Below, piece by piece: positions 19,016 to 27,236 of a DNA stretch of 64,000 bases. This stretch comes from Nonomuraea montanisoli. GTDB taxonomy: Bacteria > Actinomycetota > Actinomycetes > Streptosporangiales > Streptosporangiaceae. The notes under the pieces were generated by a model. It did not search any database, was not told the origin of the DNA, and saw nothing but the letters and a program-made list of their open reading frames with translations. Positions within the stretch are counted from its first letter, which is position 1; each line of letters starts with the position of its first letter. The DNA is taken from contig NZ_JABWGN010000009.1 in the NCBI RefSeq assembly GCF_013363975.1, positions 310,001 to 374,000 of the forward strand, given 5' to 3'. A program made the position numbers and the translations under genes.

Positions 19016-20455
19016 TCAGGCCACCTCTCCCGCGGCCAGGCGCATGATGGCCTCCTCGGAGGGGGCGGCCGGCAGCGTGCCGGCGATCCGGCCGTCCCGC
19101 AGGACGACCATGCGATCGCTCATGCCGATGAGCTCGGGCAGCTCGGAGGAGATCATCATGATGGCCATGCCGTCGTCGGCCAGCTCGCGCATCAGGTCGT
19201 GAATGGCGGCCTTGGCGCCGACGTCGACGCCCCGGGTCGGTTCGTCGAACAGCAGCACGCGCGGCGCCATCGTCATCCACTTGGCGAGCACGACCTTCTG
19301 CTGGTTGCCCCCGGACAGGTAGCGGACCTCCTGTTCCTGACGCGGAGGCGAGAGACGTACCCGTTCGAGCAGGTCGCGGACGCCGTCGCGGCTTCTGGCG
19401 CCCACCGCGCGGGCCACCAGCAGAGCGTTGTCGCGCACCGACTGGCGCAGAGCGAGCCCTTCGGCCTTGCGGTCCTCGGTCACGAGGCCGATGCCCAGGG
19501 CCACGCCTTCCCGGACCGAGCGCGGGCGGGAGGGGGTCATCTCACCCGTGGTGAACGGTTCCGCGCCGAAGATCGCCTTGGCGAGTTCCGACCTGCCGGA
19601 TCCCTGCAGGCCCGCGAGGCCCACGATCTCCCCGGCCCGTAACTCCAGGTCGATGTCGTGGAGCTTGTGGTTACCGGCTCGGCGCAGGCTGAGCCGTGCC
19701 TCGCCGATCGCGGACGACCGTGGCGGAAAGTAGGTGCCGAGATCGCGGCCGACCATCAGCCTGATCAGCTCGTCGGAGGACACCTCGCTGATCGGGACCG
19801 TGGTGACGAGCGCGCCGTCCTTGAGCACGGTGACCCGGTCGGCGAGGTCGAACACCTCCCGCAGGCGGTGGGAGATGTACACGACGGCGACGCCGCGCTC
19901 CCGCAGCCGCCCGATCAGCTCGTAGAGCAGCTCGACCTCGTGCTCGGCGAGCGCCGCGCTGGGCTCGTCCATGACGACGAGCCGGGCGTTCACCGACAGC
20001 GCCTTGACGATCTCCACCACCTGCTGCTGGGCCACCGACAACCGCTTGACGGCATCACGAGGGCCGAAGGAGTCCTCGCCCAGCTCGTCGAGCAGCCGCG
20101 CGGTCGCCTCCTCCATCGCCGCCCGGTCGACCAGGCCGCGCCGGACCGGCTCGCGCCCCAGGAAGACGTTCTCGGCGACGGTTCGCTCGGGCAACAGGTT
20201 GAACTCCTGGTAGATGATCGCGATGCCCGAACGTTGCGCGTCGAGGGGGTGGCCGAAGGAGACCGGCCGCCCGTCGATCTCGACGGTGCCGTCGTCCGGC
20301 GGGTGCACCCCACAGATGATCTTCATGAGGGTGGATTTGCCGGCTCCGTTCTCGCCGACGACGGCGTGGACCTCACCGGCCGTCACCTCGAGGTCGATTC
20401 CGGAAAGCACCCGCACGCCGAGGAAGCTCTTGCCGATGCCGCGCATGCTCAGCAC
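19016..20455 (-). CDS. CUT2 sugar ABC importer ATPase, tandem ABC domains (RbsA-like)
   Basis: About 479 residues. GTG 20455 lies eight bases after GGAGG and overlaps the stop of the oxidoreductase gene (GTGCTGA); ATG 20446 is an alternative. N-terminal ABC domain with Walker A GENGAGKST and Walker B VVMDEPSAAL; its signature segment is the variant LSVAQQQ. C-terminal domain has a degenerate P-loop (GLQGSGRSEL), but an intact signature LSGGNQQK and Walker B LLFDEPTRGVD. One degenerate and one canonical nucleotide site is usual for this family. Powers import through the two downstream permeases. Confidence 0.94.
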   Translation of the reverse strand: MLSMRGIGKSFLGVRVLSGIDLEVTAGEVHAVVGENGAGKSTLMKIICGVHPPDDGTVEIDGRPVSFGHPLDAQRSGIAIIYQEFNLLPERTVAENVFLGREPVRRGLVDRAAMEEATARLLDELGEDSFGPRDAVKRLSVAQQQVVEIVKALSVNARLVVMDEPSAALAEHEVELLYELIGRLRERGVAVVYISHRLREVFDLADRVTVLKDGALVTTVPISEVSSDELIRLMVGRDLGTYFPPRSSAIGEARLSLRRAGNHKLHDIDLELRAGEIVGLAGLQGSGRSELAKAIFGAEPFTTGEMTPSRPRSVREGVALGIGLVTEDRKAEGLALRQSVRDNALLVARAVGARSRDGVRDLLERVRLSPPRQEQEVRYLSGGNQQKVVLAKWMTMAPRVLLFDEPTRGVDVGAKAAIHDLMRELADDGMAIMMISSELPELIGMSDRMVVLRDGRIAGTLPAAPSEEAIMRLAAGEVA

Positions 20456-21543
20456 TCCGTCCACCTCCCGGTCCGCGCCGAGGTGAGGACGGCCTCGCAG
20501 ATCGCGGCCGCACGGGCCCCGTCCGCGAACACCGGCAACCCGTCGCGGTGCTCGCCGCGGAACGCGGCGTAGGTGTCGGCGACGAAGGCGTCGAAGCAGT
20601 CGTGGTAGCCCTGCGGGTGTCCGGCCGGGAGGGGCGAATAGGACCGGGCCGCCTCCGACAGGATCGCCGGGTCGCGCATGAGCGTCCGTGATCCGTCGCG
20701 ATCGCCGACCCAGAGCAGCTCGGGCTGTTCCTGGTCGAAGGCGAGGCTCGCCTCGGTGCCGGAGATCTCGAGGAACAGGCGGTTCTTGCGGCCGGGGGAG
20801 ACCTGGCTGGTGGCGAGTGTGCCGACGGCGCCGGAGGCGGTCCGGAACTGGACGGTGGCCATGTCCTCCGTCACGACGGGCGCGTTCGTCGCCCGCCTGG
20901 ACTGGACGATGGCGGTCTGCGCGCAGACGCTGACGATGCGGTCTGCGGTGACGAACTCCGCCAGGTCGCACCAGTGGGAGCCGATGTCGGCGAACGCCCT
21001 GCTGGGCCCGCCGAGCTCGGGGTCCACCCGCCAGTTGTCGTCGTCCGAGCGGAGCAGCCAATCCTGGAGATAGCTTCCCTGGATCAGGCTGATCCTGCCG
21101 ATGTCGCCGCGGGCGACCCGCTGCCGGGCCTCCCTGACCATGGCGTGGAAGCGGTACACGAAGGGCACCGTCGCGACCAGTCCCGCCTCGGCCGCCCGGC
21201 CCGCCATGAGTGCGGCGGTCATCGCGTCGCCGGCCAGGGGTTTCTCGCAGACGACGGCCAGCCCGGCCGACAGCGCCTTGAGGACGAACGGCGCGTGGAG
21301 ATGGTTGGGGGTGCAGATGTGCACCAGATCGATCTCGCCCGACTCGATGAGCTCGTCGGCGGAGGCGAAGGCCCTGGCGGCGCCCAGCCCGGCCTGCTGC
21401 GCCTTCTCCCATCGCGACCCGGCCACCCCGGCGATGACAGCCCCGGCCGCGCGTGCGGCGCGGGCATGCACCCGGCCCATGAAACCGGTGCCGACGATCC
21501 CTACCCGCGGAGCATCGTCCGGTTTCCGGCTTATGTCCTTCAT
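20449..21543 (-). CDS. Gfo/Idh/MocA family NAD(P)-dependent oxidoreductase
   Basis: 364 residues. N-terminal Rossmann fold with GIVGTGFMGRVHA (about residues 15-27), then the CEKPLAGD motif whose Lys is the usual catalytic residue of the family. C-terminal alpha/beta substrate domain. First gene of the ABC operon. ATG 21543 lacks a Shine-Dalgarno sequence and lies about two bases after the predicted transcription start of promoter 21552-21581, so the mRNA is probably leaderless. Family members include inositol 2-dehydrogenases and glycoside 3-dehydrogenases. With a TIM-barrel epimerase in the same operon, oxidation of a sugar or cyclitol hydroxyl is the likely reaction; the substrate is unknown. 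Confidence 0.92.
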   Translation of the reverse strand: MKDISRKPDDAPRVGIVGTGFMGRVHARAARAAGAVIAGVAGSRWEKAQQAGLGAARAFASADELIESGEIDLVHICTPNHLHAPFVLKALSAGLAVVCEKPLAGDAMTAALMAGRAAEAGLVATVPFVYRFHAMVREARQRVARGDIGRISLIQGSYLQDWLLRSDDDNWRVDPELGGPSRAFADIGSHWCDLAEFVTADRIVSVCAQTAIVQSRRATNAPVVTEDMATVQFRTASGAVGTLATSQVSPGRKNRLFLEISGTEASLAFDQEQPELLWVGDRDGSRTLMRDPAILSEAARSYSPLPAGHPQGYHDCFDAFVADTYAAFRGEHRDGLPVFADGARAAAICEAVLTSARTGRWTEC

Positions 21544-21551
21544 GTTGCTGG

Positions 21552-21581
21552 ATGCTAGATCGCACTTATGACGAGGGTCAA
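21552..21581 (-). promoter_or_regulatory. Promoter of oxidoreductase/ABC operon with shared GCTTGACC block
   Basis: Minus strand: TTGACC, 18-base spacer, TAGCAT; the -10 ends eight bases before the ATG, implying an almost leaderless transcript. The extended block TTTTGCTTGACC matches three other promoters in the window. On the other strand of the same gap a CATAAT (21604-21609) could be the -10 of the divergent ROK gene. Confidence 0.65.
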
Positions 21582-21660
21582 GCAAAAGTTTAAGCGTAAA
21601 TGGCATAATGGCGGATGAGGGATCATAGGAAGTGTGTATCGCCCGACGGATGGAGCGCTG

Positions 21661-22854
21661 TTGACTGAGAGCATGCTGACCGGCACAAGCACCGCGGCGG
21701 CCGGAGCGGGGGCTCTGCTCTCGATCCTGCGTGACGGGCAGGCCCGCACCCGCGCCGAGCTGGTCGAGCTCACCGGCCTGGCGCGGTCCACGGTCTCCCT
21801 CCGCCTCGACGCACTGCTGAGTCAGCGCTGGGTGGTGCCGGGCGATGACGTGATCTCCTCGGGCGGTCGCCCCGCGACGGCGTTCACCTTCAACAAGAGT
21901 GCGCGGATCGTGCTCGCGGCCGACCTGGGGGCGACGCACGCCCGGCTCGCCGTGACCGACCTCGCGGCCACGACGCTGGCCGAGCGCGAGGCCGAGATGC
22001 CCATCGGCCGCGGTCCGGAGGCCGTCCTGACCTGGCTCGTGGACACCTTCCGCGAGCTCCTCGACGAGTGCGGCCGGCGTCTGGCCGACGTGTGCGGCGT
22101 CGGCGTCGGGCTGCCCGGGCCGGTGGAGCATGACACCGGCAAGCCGGTCAACCCGCCGATCATGCCCGGCTGGGACGGCTTTCCGGTGCCCGACTGGCTC
22201 GGCGCCCGGCTCGGTGTCCCCGTGCTGGTCGACAATGACGTGAACATGATGGCGCTGGGTGAGTACTGGGCCGGACGCTCTCAGGTCGAGCACCTCGTCT
22301 ACGTCAAGATCGGCACCGGCATAGGGTGCGGCATCATCAGCGGCCGCCGCCTGCACCGCGGTGCGCAGGGCGCGGCGGGTGACATCGGCCATATCCGGGT
22401 GCCCTCGTCCGACGAGAACGTGGCGTGCCGCTGCGGCAACATCGGCTGCCTGGAGGCGGTGGCGGGCGGCGCGGCACTGGCCGCGCGCCTGCGCGCGGCG
22501 GGCCACGAGACCGCCGACACCCGCGACGTCGTACGTCTGGTGCGGGCCGGCAACACCGAGGCCATCCAGATGATCCGGCAGGCCGGCCGGGAGGTCGGCG
22601 TCGTCCTGGCCTCCATCGTGAACTTCTTCAACCCCGCCATGATCCTGATCGGCGGCGACCTCGCGGGAGCGGGCGAGCACCTGCTCGCGGGGCTTCGAGA
22701 GGTGATCTACAGCAGGTCCCTGCCCCTGGCCACCCAGCATCTGAGCGTTCGCGTCAGCGAGCTCGGCGACCGGGCGGGGGTGGTCGGCGCGGCGGTGATG
22801 ATCATCGAGCACATGTTGTCGCCCGAGGCCGTGGACCAGGCGTTGTCGGCCTGA
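21661..22854 (+). CDS. ROK-family transcriptional regulator
   Basis: About 397 residues. TTG 21661, five bases after GGAG, is chosen; GTG 21634 (SD three bases away) and ATG 21673 are alternatives. An N-terminal winged helix-turn-helix (segment with RAELVELTGLARSTVS) precedes a ROK sugar-kinase-like domain with DLGATHARL and the zinc-binding CRCGNIGCLE motif (GxCGxxGCxE type). The kinase-like fold usually senses a sugar. Divergent from the oxidoreductase/ABC operon and upstream of the EBO-type operon, both carrying the shared GCTTGACC block, so it is the obvious candidate regulator of that set. Binding is inferred, not shown. Confidence 0.9.
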   Translation: MTESMLTGTSTAAAGAGALLSILRDGQARTRAELVELTGLARSTVSLRLDALLSQRWVVPGDDVISSGGRPATAFTFNKSARIVLAADLGATHARLAVTDLAATTLAEREAEMPIGRGPEAVLTWLVDTFRELLDECGRRLADVCGVGVGLPGPVEHDTGKPVNPPIMPGWDGFPVPDWLGARLGVPVLVDNDVNMMALGEYWAGRSQVEHLVYVKIGTGIGCGIISGRRLHRGAQGAAGDIGHIRVPSSDENVACRCGNIGCLEAVAGGAALAARLRAAGHETADTRDVVRLVRAGNTEAIQMIRQAGREVGVVLASIVNFFNPAMILIGGDLAGAGEHLLAGLREVIYSRSLPLATQHLSVRVSELGDRAGVVGAAVMIIEHMLSPEAVDQALSA

Positions 22855-22891
22855 TCGGCGCCGCTTACGGCGAATTTCGGCAGACTTATGC

Positions 22892-22920
22892 TTGACCATC
22901 GATAAAAGGACTCTTACGAT
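22892..22920 (+). promoter_or_regulatory. Promoter of the EBO-type operon with shared GCTTGACC block
   Basis: TTGACC, 17-base spacer, TACGAT; start of transcription expected near 22927. Extended block CTTATGCTTGACCATCGAT is nearly identical to that of the GH20 promoter and similar to those of the P450 and ABC operons. Confidence 0.65.
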
Positions 22921-22967
22921 CCGCGTAATCGCATACCGGTATGTCCACTCCATACCGGTATACGCGG
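22921..22967. promoter_or_regulatory. Paired 12-base palindromes / hairpin at EBO operon transcription start
   Basis: CATACCGGTATG (22932-22943) is a perfect palindrome and recurs as CATACCGGTATA (22951-22962), 19 bases centre to centre. CCGCGTA (22921) and TACGCGG (22961) extend the pairing outward, so the segment can fold into one long hairpin with a small bulge. It lies just after the -10 and before the AGGAG of the first gene. This suits a dimeric repressor acting at the start site, or an RNA structure in the leader. Confidence 0.55.
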
Positions 22968-22984
22968 AATGAACAGGAGTCCCC

Positions 22985-24136
22985 ATGCGCAAGCTCGGTG
23001 TCTGGTTCATCGGAGCACGCGGATCCGTGGCGACCACCGCGACCGTCGGCGCCGCGGCGGTCAAGTCGGGCACGTCACCGCCCCAGGGATGTGTCACCGA
23101 GTCTCCCGACTTCCCGGTGGGGCTGGTTCCGATCGCCGACCTGGTGTTCGGCGGCCATGACATCACTGAATGCCCCTTACGGAAGCGCGCGGAACAGCTG
23201 AGCAGGGCGGGAGTGGTGCCGGCGGGCCTGCCCGGACTGCTCGCCCAGGAGCTCGACGCCGCCGACGCGGAGATCAGACGGGGCCATGTTCCCGGCGACG
23301 GCACCCAGGAGGCGGCCGCGGCCCGCCTGGCCGGCGACATCGCCGGCTTCCGCGACCGGCACCGGCTCGCCCGGGTGGTCGTCGTCAACGTCTCGTCGAC
23401 CGAGCCCCCCGCCGCCCCACGCCCGGAGTTCCAGCACCTGGCCGCCCTCGAAGAGCGGCTCGCCGCGGGCGACGACGTGCTGCCGACAAGCTCGCTCTAC
23501 GCCTACGCGGCGTTCCGCGCCGGCTGCGGCTACGTGGAGTTCACCCCGTCGACCGGCCCTGCCCTGCCGGCCTTGGCCGAGCTCGCCGAGTTGCGGGCCC
23601 TGCCGTATGCGGGGCGCGACGGGAAGACCGGCGAGACCCTGGTCAAGAGCGCGCTCGCGCCCATGTTCGCGCAGCGGTCGCTGCGGGTCCGCTCGTGGTC
23701 CGGGCTCAACCTTCTCGGCGGGGGAGACGGAGCCACCCTCGCCGACCCCGCGGCCCGATCGAGCAAGACGCTCTCCAAGGAACGGGCCGTCGCCGGCATC
23801 CTCGGCACCCCCGTCGAAGGAGAGACGCACATCGACTACGTCGAGGATCTCGGGGAGTGGAAGACCGCCTGGGACCACGTGACCTTCGAGGGGTTCCTCG
23901 GCGTGCGCATGAGCCTCCAGTTCACCTGGCAGGGTTGCGACTCGGCGCTCGCCGCGCCGCTCGTCCTGGATCTGGCCCGGTTGGTGGCCCGCGCACACGA
24001 GTGCGGGCGGTACGGCGTGCTGGCGGACCTCGCCTTCTTCTTCAAGGACCCGCTGGGCACGGATGAGCACGCCCTCGCCGCCCAGTACGCCCGGCTCCAC
24101 GCGTTCGCCGCGGACCTGGCCGGGGACGCCTCGTGA
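22985..24136 (+). CDS. Myo-inositol-1-phosphate synthase family protein of EBO-type cluster
   Basis: 383 residues; ATG 22985 with AGGAG five bases upstream. NAD-binding N-terminus (FIGARGSVA), then family segments such as NVSSTEPP, FTPSTG, GKTGETLVKSALAPMF, and a C-terminal domain ending in the TWQGCDSALAAPLVLD region typical of inositol-3-phosphate synthases. The classical enzyme cyclises glucose 6-phosphate to inositol 3-phosphate. First gene of a seven-gene operon, overlapping the next by four bases. Described EBO clusters encode a dehydroquinate-synthase-like cyclase (EboD) that is absent here, so this unrelated sugar-phosphate cyclase may take that role (inference). A simple housekeeping role in inositol supply is the alternative. 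Confidence 0.88.
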   Translation: MRKLGVWFIGARGSVATTATVGAAAVKSGTSPPQGCVTESPDFPVGLVPIADLVFGGHDITECPLRKRAEQLSRAGVVPAGLPGLLAQELDAADAEIRRGHVPGDGTQEAAAARLAGDIAGFRDRHRLARVVVVNVSSTEPPAAPRPEFQHLAALEERLAAGDDVLPTSSLYAYAAFRAGCGYVEFTPSTGPALPALAELAELRALPYAGRDGKTGETLVKSALAPMFAQRSLRVRSWSGLNLLGGGDGATLADPAARSSKTLSKERAVAGILGTPVEGETHIDYVEDLGEWKTAWDHVTFEGFLGVRMSLQFTWQGCDSALAAPLVLDLARLVARAHECGRYGVLADLAFFFKDPLGTDEHALAAQYARLHAFAADLAGDAS

Positions 24137-25008
24137 AGGCGCTGCTCGAACTGGTCCGGGCCCCCGCCGCGCTCTCGGTGCCGGGGGACATGATGGCCGG
24201 GGCCGCCGCCGCCGGGCGGCGCGCCGCACCCGGGCTGGCCCTGTCCTCGGTGCTCGTCTACTGGGCGGGCATGGCGCTCAACGACTGGGCCGACCGCGAG
24301 GCCGACGCCGCCGAACGGCCGGAGCGCCCCATCCCCTCGGGCCGGGTGCGCCCGGGCACCGCACTCGGCATCGCGGCCGGGCTGACCGGCACGGGGCTGA
24401 TCGCCGCCGCGGTGTCCGGGGGGCGCCGTGCCCTGGGAGTGGCGGGCTTGCTGGCCGGTGCGGTGTGGGCGTACGACCTGGGACTCAAACGGACGCCGCT
24501 GGGGCCGGTCACCATGGCGACCTGCCGCGCGTTGGACGTGCTCCTCGGCGCCGGCCCGCAGGTCAGGGCCGCCGCTCCGATGGCGCTGGCGATCGGCGCG
24601 CACACCTACGGCATCAGCATCCTCGGCCGGGCCGAGGTGGCCGGGGCGACGGTGAAGACCGTGCGCGGCGCTCTCGCCGCCAGCACCGCCGCGGCCGGTC
24701 TGGCGGCTGTGTCCTGCCTGCGTGACGGCTCCTCCTCCAGCGGCTCCTCCTCCAACGGCGCCGCCGCGCGGGCGGGCGCCGCGCTTCTTCTCGCCGGCCA
24801 TCTCGCCGCGACCATCCCGGCCCAGGCCCGATTACGCGCCCGCCCCGATCCAGAACAGGTACGCAAAGCCGTCCAGGCGAGCATTCTCGGCCTGATCCCG
24901 CTGCAGGCGGCGGCGGTGGCGGGGCGCGGACGGCTGCCGGCGGCGGGAGCGCTGCTCGGCGCGCTGCCCGCGGGCAGGTGGCTCTCGGCCCGGATGGCCA
25001 CGTCGTGA
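24133..25008 (+). CDS. eboC: UbiA-family prenyltransferase (EboC-type)
   Basis: 291 residues, eight or nine hydrophobic helices. GTG 24133 overlaps the previous stop (GTGA). The first Asp-rich motif, NDWADREADAAERPERP, is the prenyl-diphosphate/Mg binding site of UbiA enzymes; the second is weaker (segment around RALDVLLGA). It would attach a polyprenyl group to an acceptor in the membrane. Matches the UbiA-like member of EBO clusters by position and neighbours. Confidence 0.86.
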   Translation: MKALLELVRAPAALSVPGDMMAGAAAAGRRAAPGLALSSVLVYWAGMALNDWADREADAAERPERPIPSGRVRPGTALGIAAGLTGTGLIAAAVSGGRRALGVAGLLAGAVWAYDLGLKRTPLGPVTMATCRALDVLLGAGPQVRAAAPMALAIGAHTYGISILGRAEVAGATVKTVRGALAASTAAAGLAAVSCLRDGSSSSGSSSNGAAARAGAALLLAGHLAATIPAQARLRARPDPEQVRKAVQASILGLIPLQAAAVAGRGRLPAAGALLGALPAGRWLSARMATS

Positions 25009-25943
25009 TCGGGACCGGCGGACAGGGGCGGCCCCTGAACTGGGCCTACTGCACCAACGGATTCTCCGGCCACCGACTCCACGAGGCTCTCGACCTCCTG
25101 TCCGAGCTGGGCTACACGGGCGCCGCCATCACCCTGGACCACGGCCATCTCGATCCCTACGCTCCCGGATTGAGCGCCCAGGTGAGCCGGATCGCGGGGC
25201 TGCTCGACCGGCTCGGCATGAACGCGGTCATCGAGACGGGCGGGCGCTACACCCTGGACCCCCGGCGCAAGCACCATCCCACCCTCATCAGCGACGGCGC
25301 CGACCGCCGTGCCGGGTTCCTGAACCAGGCCATGCGGGTCGCCGCCGACCTGGGCGCCCCCGTGGTGCACCTGTGGAGCGGGATCCGGCCCGAGGACCTG
25401 CCGGAGGAAGCGGCGTGGGCCCGGCTGGCCCGCCAGTGCGAGGGGCTCCTCGCCACGGCCGACCGCCTCGGCGTCACGCTCGGATTCGAGCCCGAACCCG
25501 GAATGCTCGTGGAGGACCTGAGCGGATTCGAGAGGCTGAGTGCCATGCTCGGCGGTCACCCCCGTCTCGGGCTCACCCTCGACGTCGGGCACTGCCGCTG
25601 CCTGGAGCCGGACGACCCGCCCGCCTGCGTCCGGCGAGCGCTGCCGTATCTCGTGCATGTGCAGATCGAGGACATGCGCCGAGGCGTCCACGAGCATCTG
25701 GAGTTCGGCGAGGGCGAGATCGACTTCCCGCCGGTGCTGGCCGCGCTGGCCGGCTACCGGGGACAGGTGGCCGTGGAGCTCGCCCGGCACTCCCACGCGG
25801 CGCCACAGGTCGCCCGCCGATCCATCGCCTTCCTGAGGAAGGCGCACGACGAACTCGGTGAGAAAGGAGCAGGTCGGCATGGGCGAGATCGGGCCGAGGG
25901 CGGGGGAGTGGCTGGCGTGGGCACTGTCGCGGGTGGAGGCTGA
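25005..25943 (+). CDS. Sugar isomerase/epimerase-like TIM barrel in EBO-type operon
   Basis: About 312 residues from GTG 25005, which overlaps the EboC stop (GTGA). The N-terminal LNWAYCTNGFSG resembles the AYCTN start of EboE two genes on, suggesting the two are distant paralogues. Metal ligands are visible: Glu in GFEPEPGM, Asp/His in LDVGHC, His in HVQIED, and a late Glu in VELARHSH. The C-terminal ~25 residues are Gly-rich and overlap the EboA start, so may be unstructured. Function within the pathway unknown; isomerisation or epimerisation of a polyol/sugar phosphate is likely. Confidence 0.82.
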   Translation: MIGTGGQGRPLNWAYCTNGFSGHRLHEALDLLSELGYTGAAITLDHGHLDPYAPGLSAQVSRIAGLLDRLGMNAVIETGGRYTLDPRRKHHPTLISDGADRRAGFLNQAMRVAADLGAPVVHLWSGIRPEDLPEEAAWARLARQCEGLLATADRLGVTLGFEPEPGMLVEDLSGFERLSAMLGGHPRLGLTLDVGHCRCLEPDDPPACVRRALPYLVHVQIEDMRRGVHEHLEFGEGEIDFPPVLAALAGYRGQVAVELARHSHAAPQVARRSIAFLRKAHDELGEKGAGRHGRDRAEGGGVAGVGTVAGGG

Positions 25944-26394
25944 CCATGGCGCGGTCCACCTGCTCTTCCCCCAGGCTGAACGGCGGGGCGGCACCGGTGC
26001 GCGGCGCGCGCTGCTCGCGGCCCTGCACGCCGACGAGGCGACGATACGGACGCTCTACGAGCGCGGCGACACCGGTGAACGGCTGACGATCCTGACCGCC
26101 CTGCCCGAGCTCGGCCTCGGCGCGGCGGCGATCCCACTGGTCGAGGACGCGCTGCGCACCAACGACGCGCGGCTGGTGGCCGCGGCCCTCGGGCCGTACG
26201 GCGCGCGGTGGCTCGACGACCACGCCTTCCGCCAGGGCGTGCTCAAGTGCGTCTTCATGGAGATCCCGCTGGCCTCCGTCTCCGGCCTCGACCGGCGGAC
26301 CGACGCGGAGCTGACGCGCATGCTGTCGGACTACGCGACCGAGCGGCGGGCGGCCGGACGCCCGGTTCCCCACGACATCCTGGAGAGGATCTGA
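25879..26394 (+). CDS. eboA: EboA-domain protein
   Basis: About 171 residues, all-alpha. ATG 25879 is chosen because AAAGGAG lies nine bases upstream; GTG 25858 is possible. It starts inside the preceding gene (65-base overlap), so translation is coupled. The C-terminal segment with VFMEIPLASVSGLDRR and DAELTRMLSDYA is the recognisable EboA signature. No biochemical activity is known for the family; its constant co-occurrence with EboB, EboC, EboE and EboF supports a structural or accessory role in metabolite processing or export. Confidence 0.85.
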   Translation: MGEIGPRAGEWLAWALSRVEADHGAVHLLFPQAERRGGTGARRALLAALHADEATIRTLYERGDTGERLTILTALPELGLGAAAIPLVEDALRTNDARLVAAALGPYGARWLDDHAFRQGVLKCVFMEIPLASVSGLDRRTDAELTRMLSDYATERRAAGRPVPHDILERI

Positions 26395-27236
26395 TGCGCA
26401 TCTTCGACCCGCACATCCACATGACCTCCCGGACCACCGACGACTACCAGCGGATGCACGACGCCGGGGTCCGCGCAGTGGTCGAACCGGCCTTCTGGCT
26501 GGGCCAGCCCCGCACCAACATCGGCAGCTTCCTCGACTATTTCGACGCGCTGCTCGGCTGGGAACCGTACCGGGCCGCCCAGTACGGCATCCGCCACCAC
26601 TGCGCGCTCGCGCTCAACCCGAAGGAGGCCAACGACCGGCGCTGCGCGGAGGTGCTGGCCGAACTGCCGCGATACCTGCTCAAAGACTCCGTCGTCGCGG
26701 TCGGCGAGGTCGGATACGACTCGATGACCCCCGAGGAGGAACGCGCCTTCGAGGCCCAGCTCGCGATGGCGGCGGAGAACGACCTCCCGGTCCTGGTCCA
26801 CACCCCGCACCGCGACAAGGTCGCGGGAAGCCGCCGCAGCCTCGACGTCGTCAAGGCCGCGGGCATGCCGCCCGGACGGGTGCTCGTCGACCACCTCAAC
26901 GAGCCGACCGTCGGCCTGGTCGCCGATTCGGGTTGCTGGATGGGATTCTCGATCTACCCCGACACGAAGATGGATCCCGGCCGGATGGTGGCGATCCTCA
27001 AGGAGTACGGCACCGCCAGGATGCTGGTGAACTCGGCCGCCGACTGGGGGCGCAGCGATCCCCTGAAGACCCGCGAGGTCGGCGACGCCATGCTCGCGGC
27101 CGGCTTCGGCCAGGACGAGGTGGACCAGGTGCTCTGGCACAATCCGGTCGCCTTCTACGGGCAGAGCGGCCGGCTCGATCTGGGGACCGGCTCAGCCGGC
27201 CTCGACTACGCCGGCAACACGATCAGACGGGGATGA
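26394..27236 (+). CDS. eboB: TatD-family metal-dependent hydrolase (EboB)
   Basis: 280 residues; ATG 26394 shares one base with the upstream TGA. TatD/amidohydrolase barrel with N-terminal metal motif FDPHIHM, Glu in AVGEVGYDS, His in LVHTPHRDK and in VDHLNE, and a late Asp in SAADWGRSD. Probable metal-dependent hydrolase of a small substrate; the EBO-specific reaction is unknown. Confidence 0.87.
   Translation: MRIFDPHIHMTSRTTDDYQRMHDAGVRAVVEPAFWLGQPRTNIGSFLDYFDALLGWEPYRAAQYGIRHHCALALNPKEANDRRCAEVLAELPRYLLKDSVVAVGEVGYDSMTPEEERAFEAQLAMAAENDLPVLVHTPHRDKVAGSRRSLDVVKAAGMPPGRVLVDHLNEPTVGLVADSGCWMGFSIYPDTKMDPGRMVAILKEYGTARMLVNSAADWGRSDPLKTREVGDAMLAAGFGQDEVDQVLWHNPVAFYGQSGRLDLGTGSAGLDYAGNTIRRG

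Noticed and set aside
21544-23388. Extension of the oxidoreductase frame far upstream on the minus strand, giving 979 codons
   Set aside because: The extra part is antisense to the ROK gene and has no homology; the real start is ATG 21543 next to its promoter.
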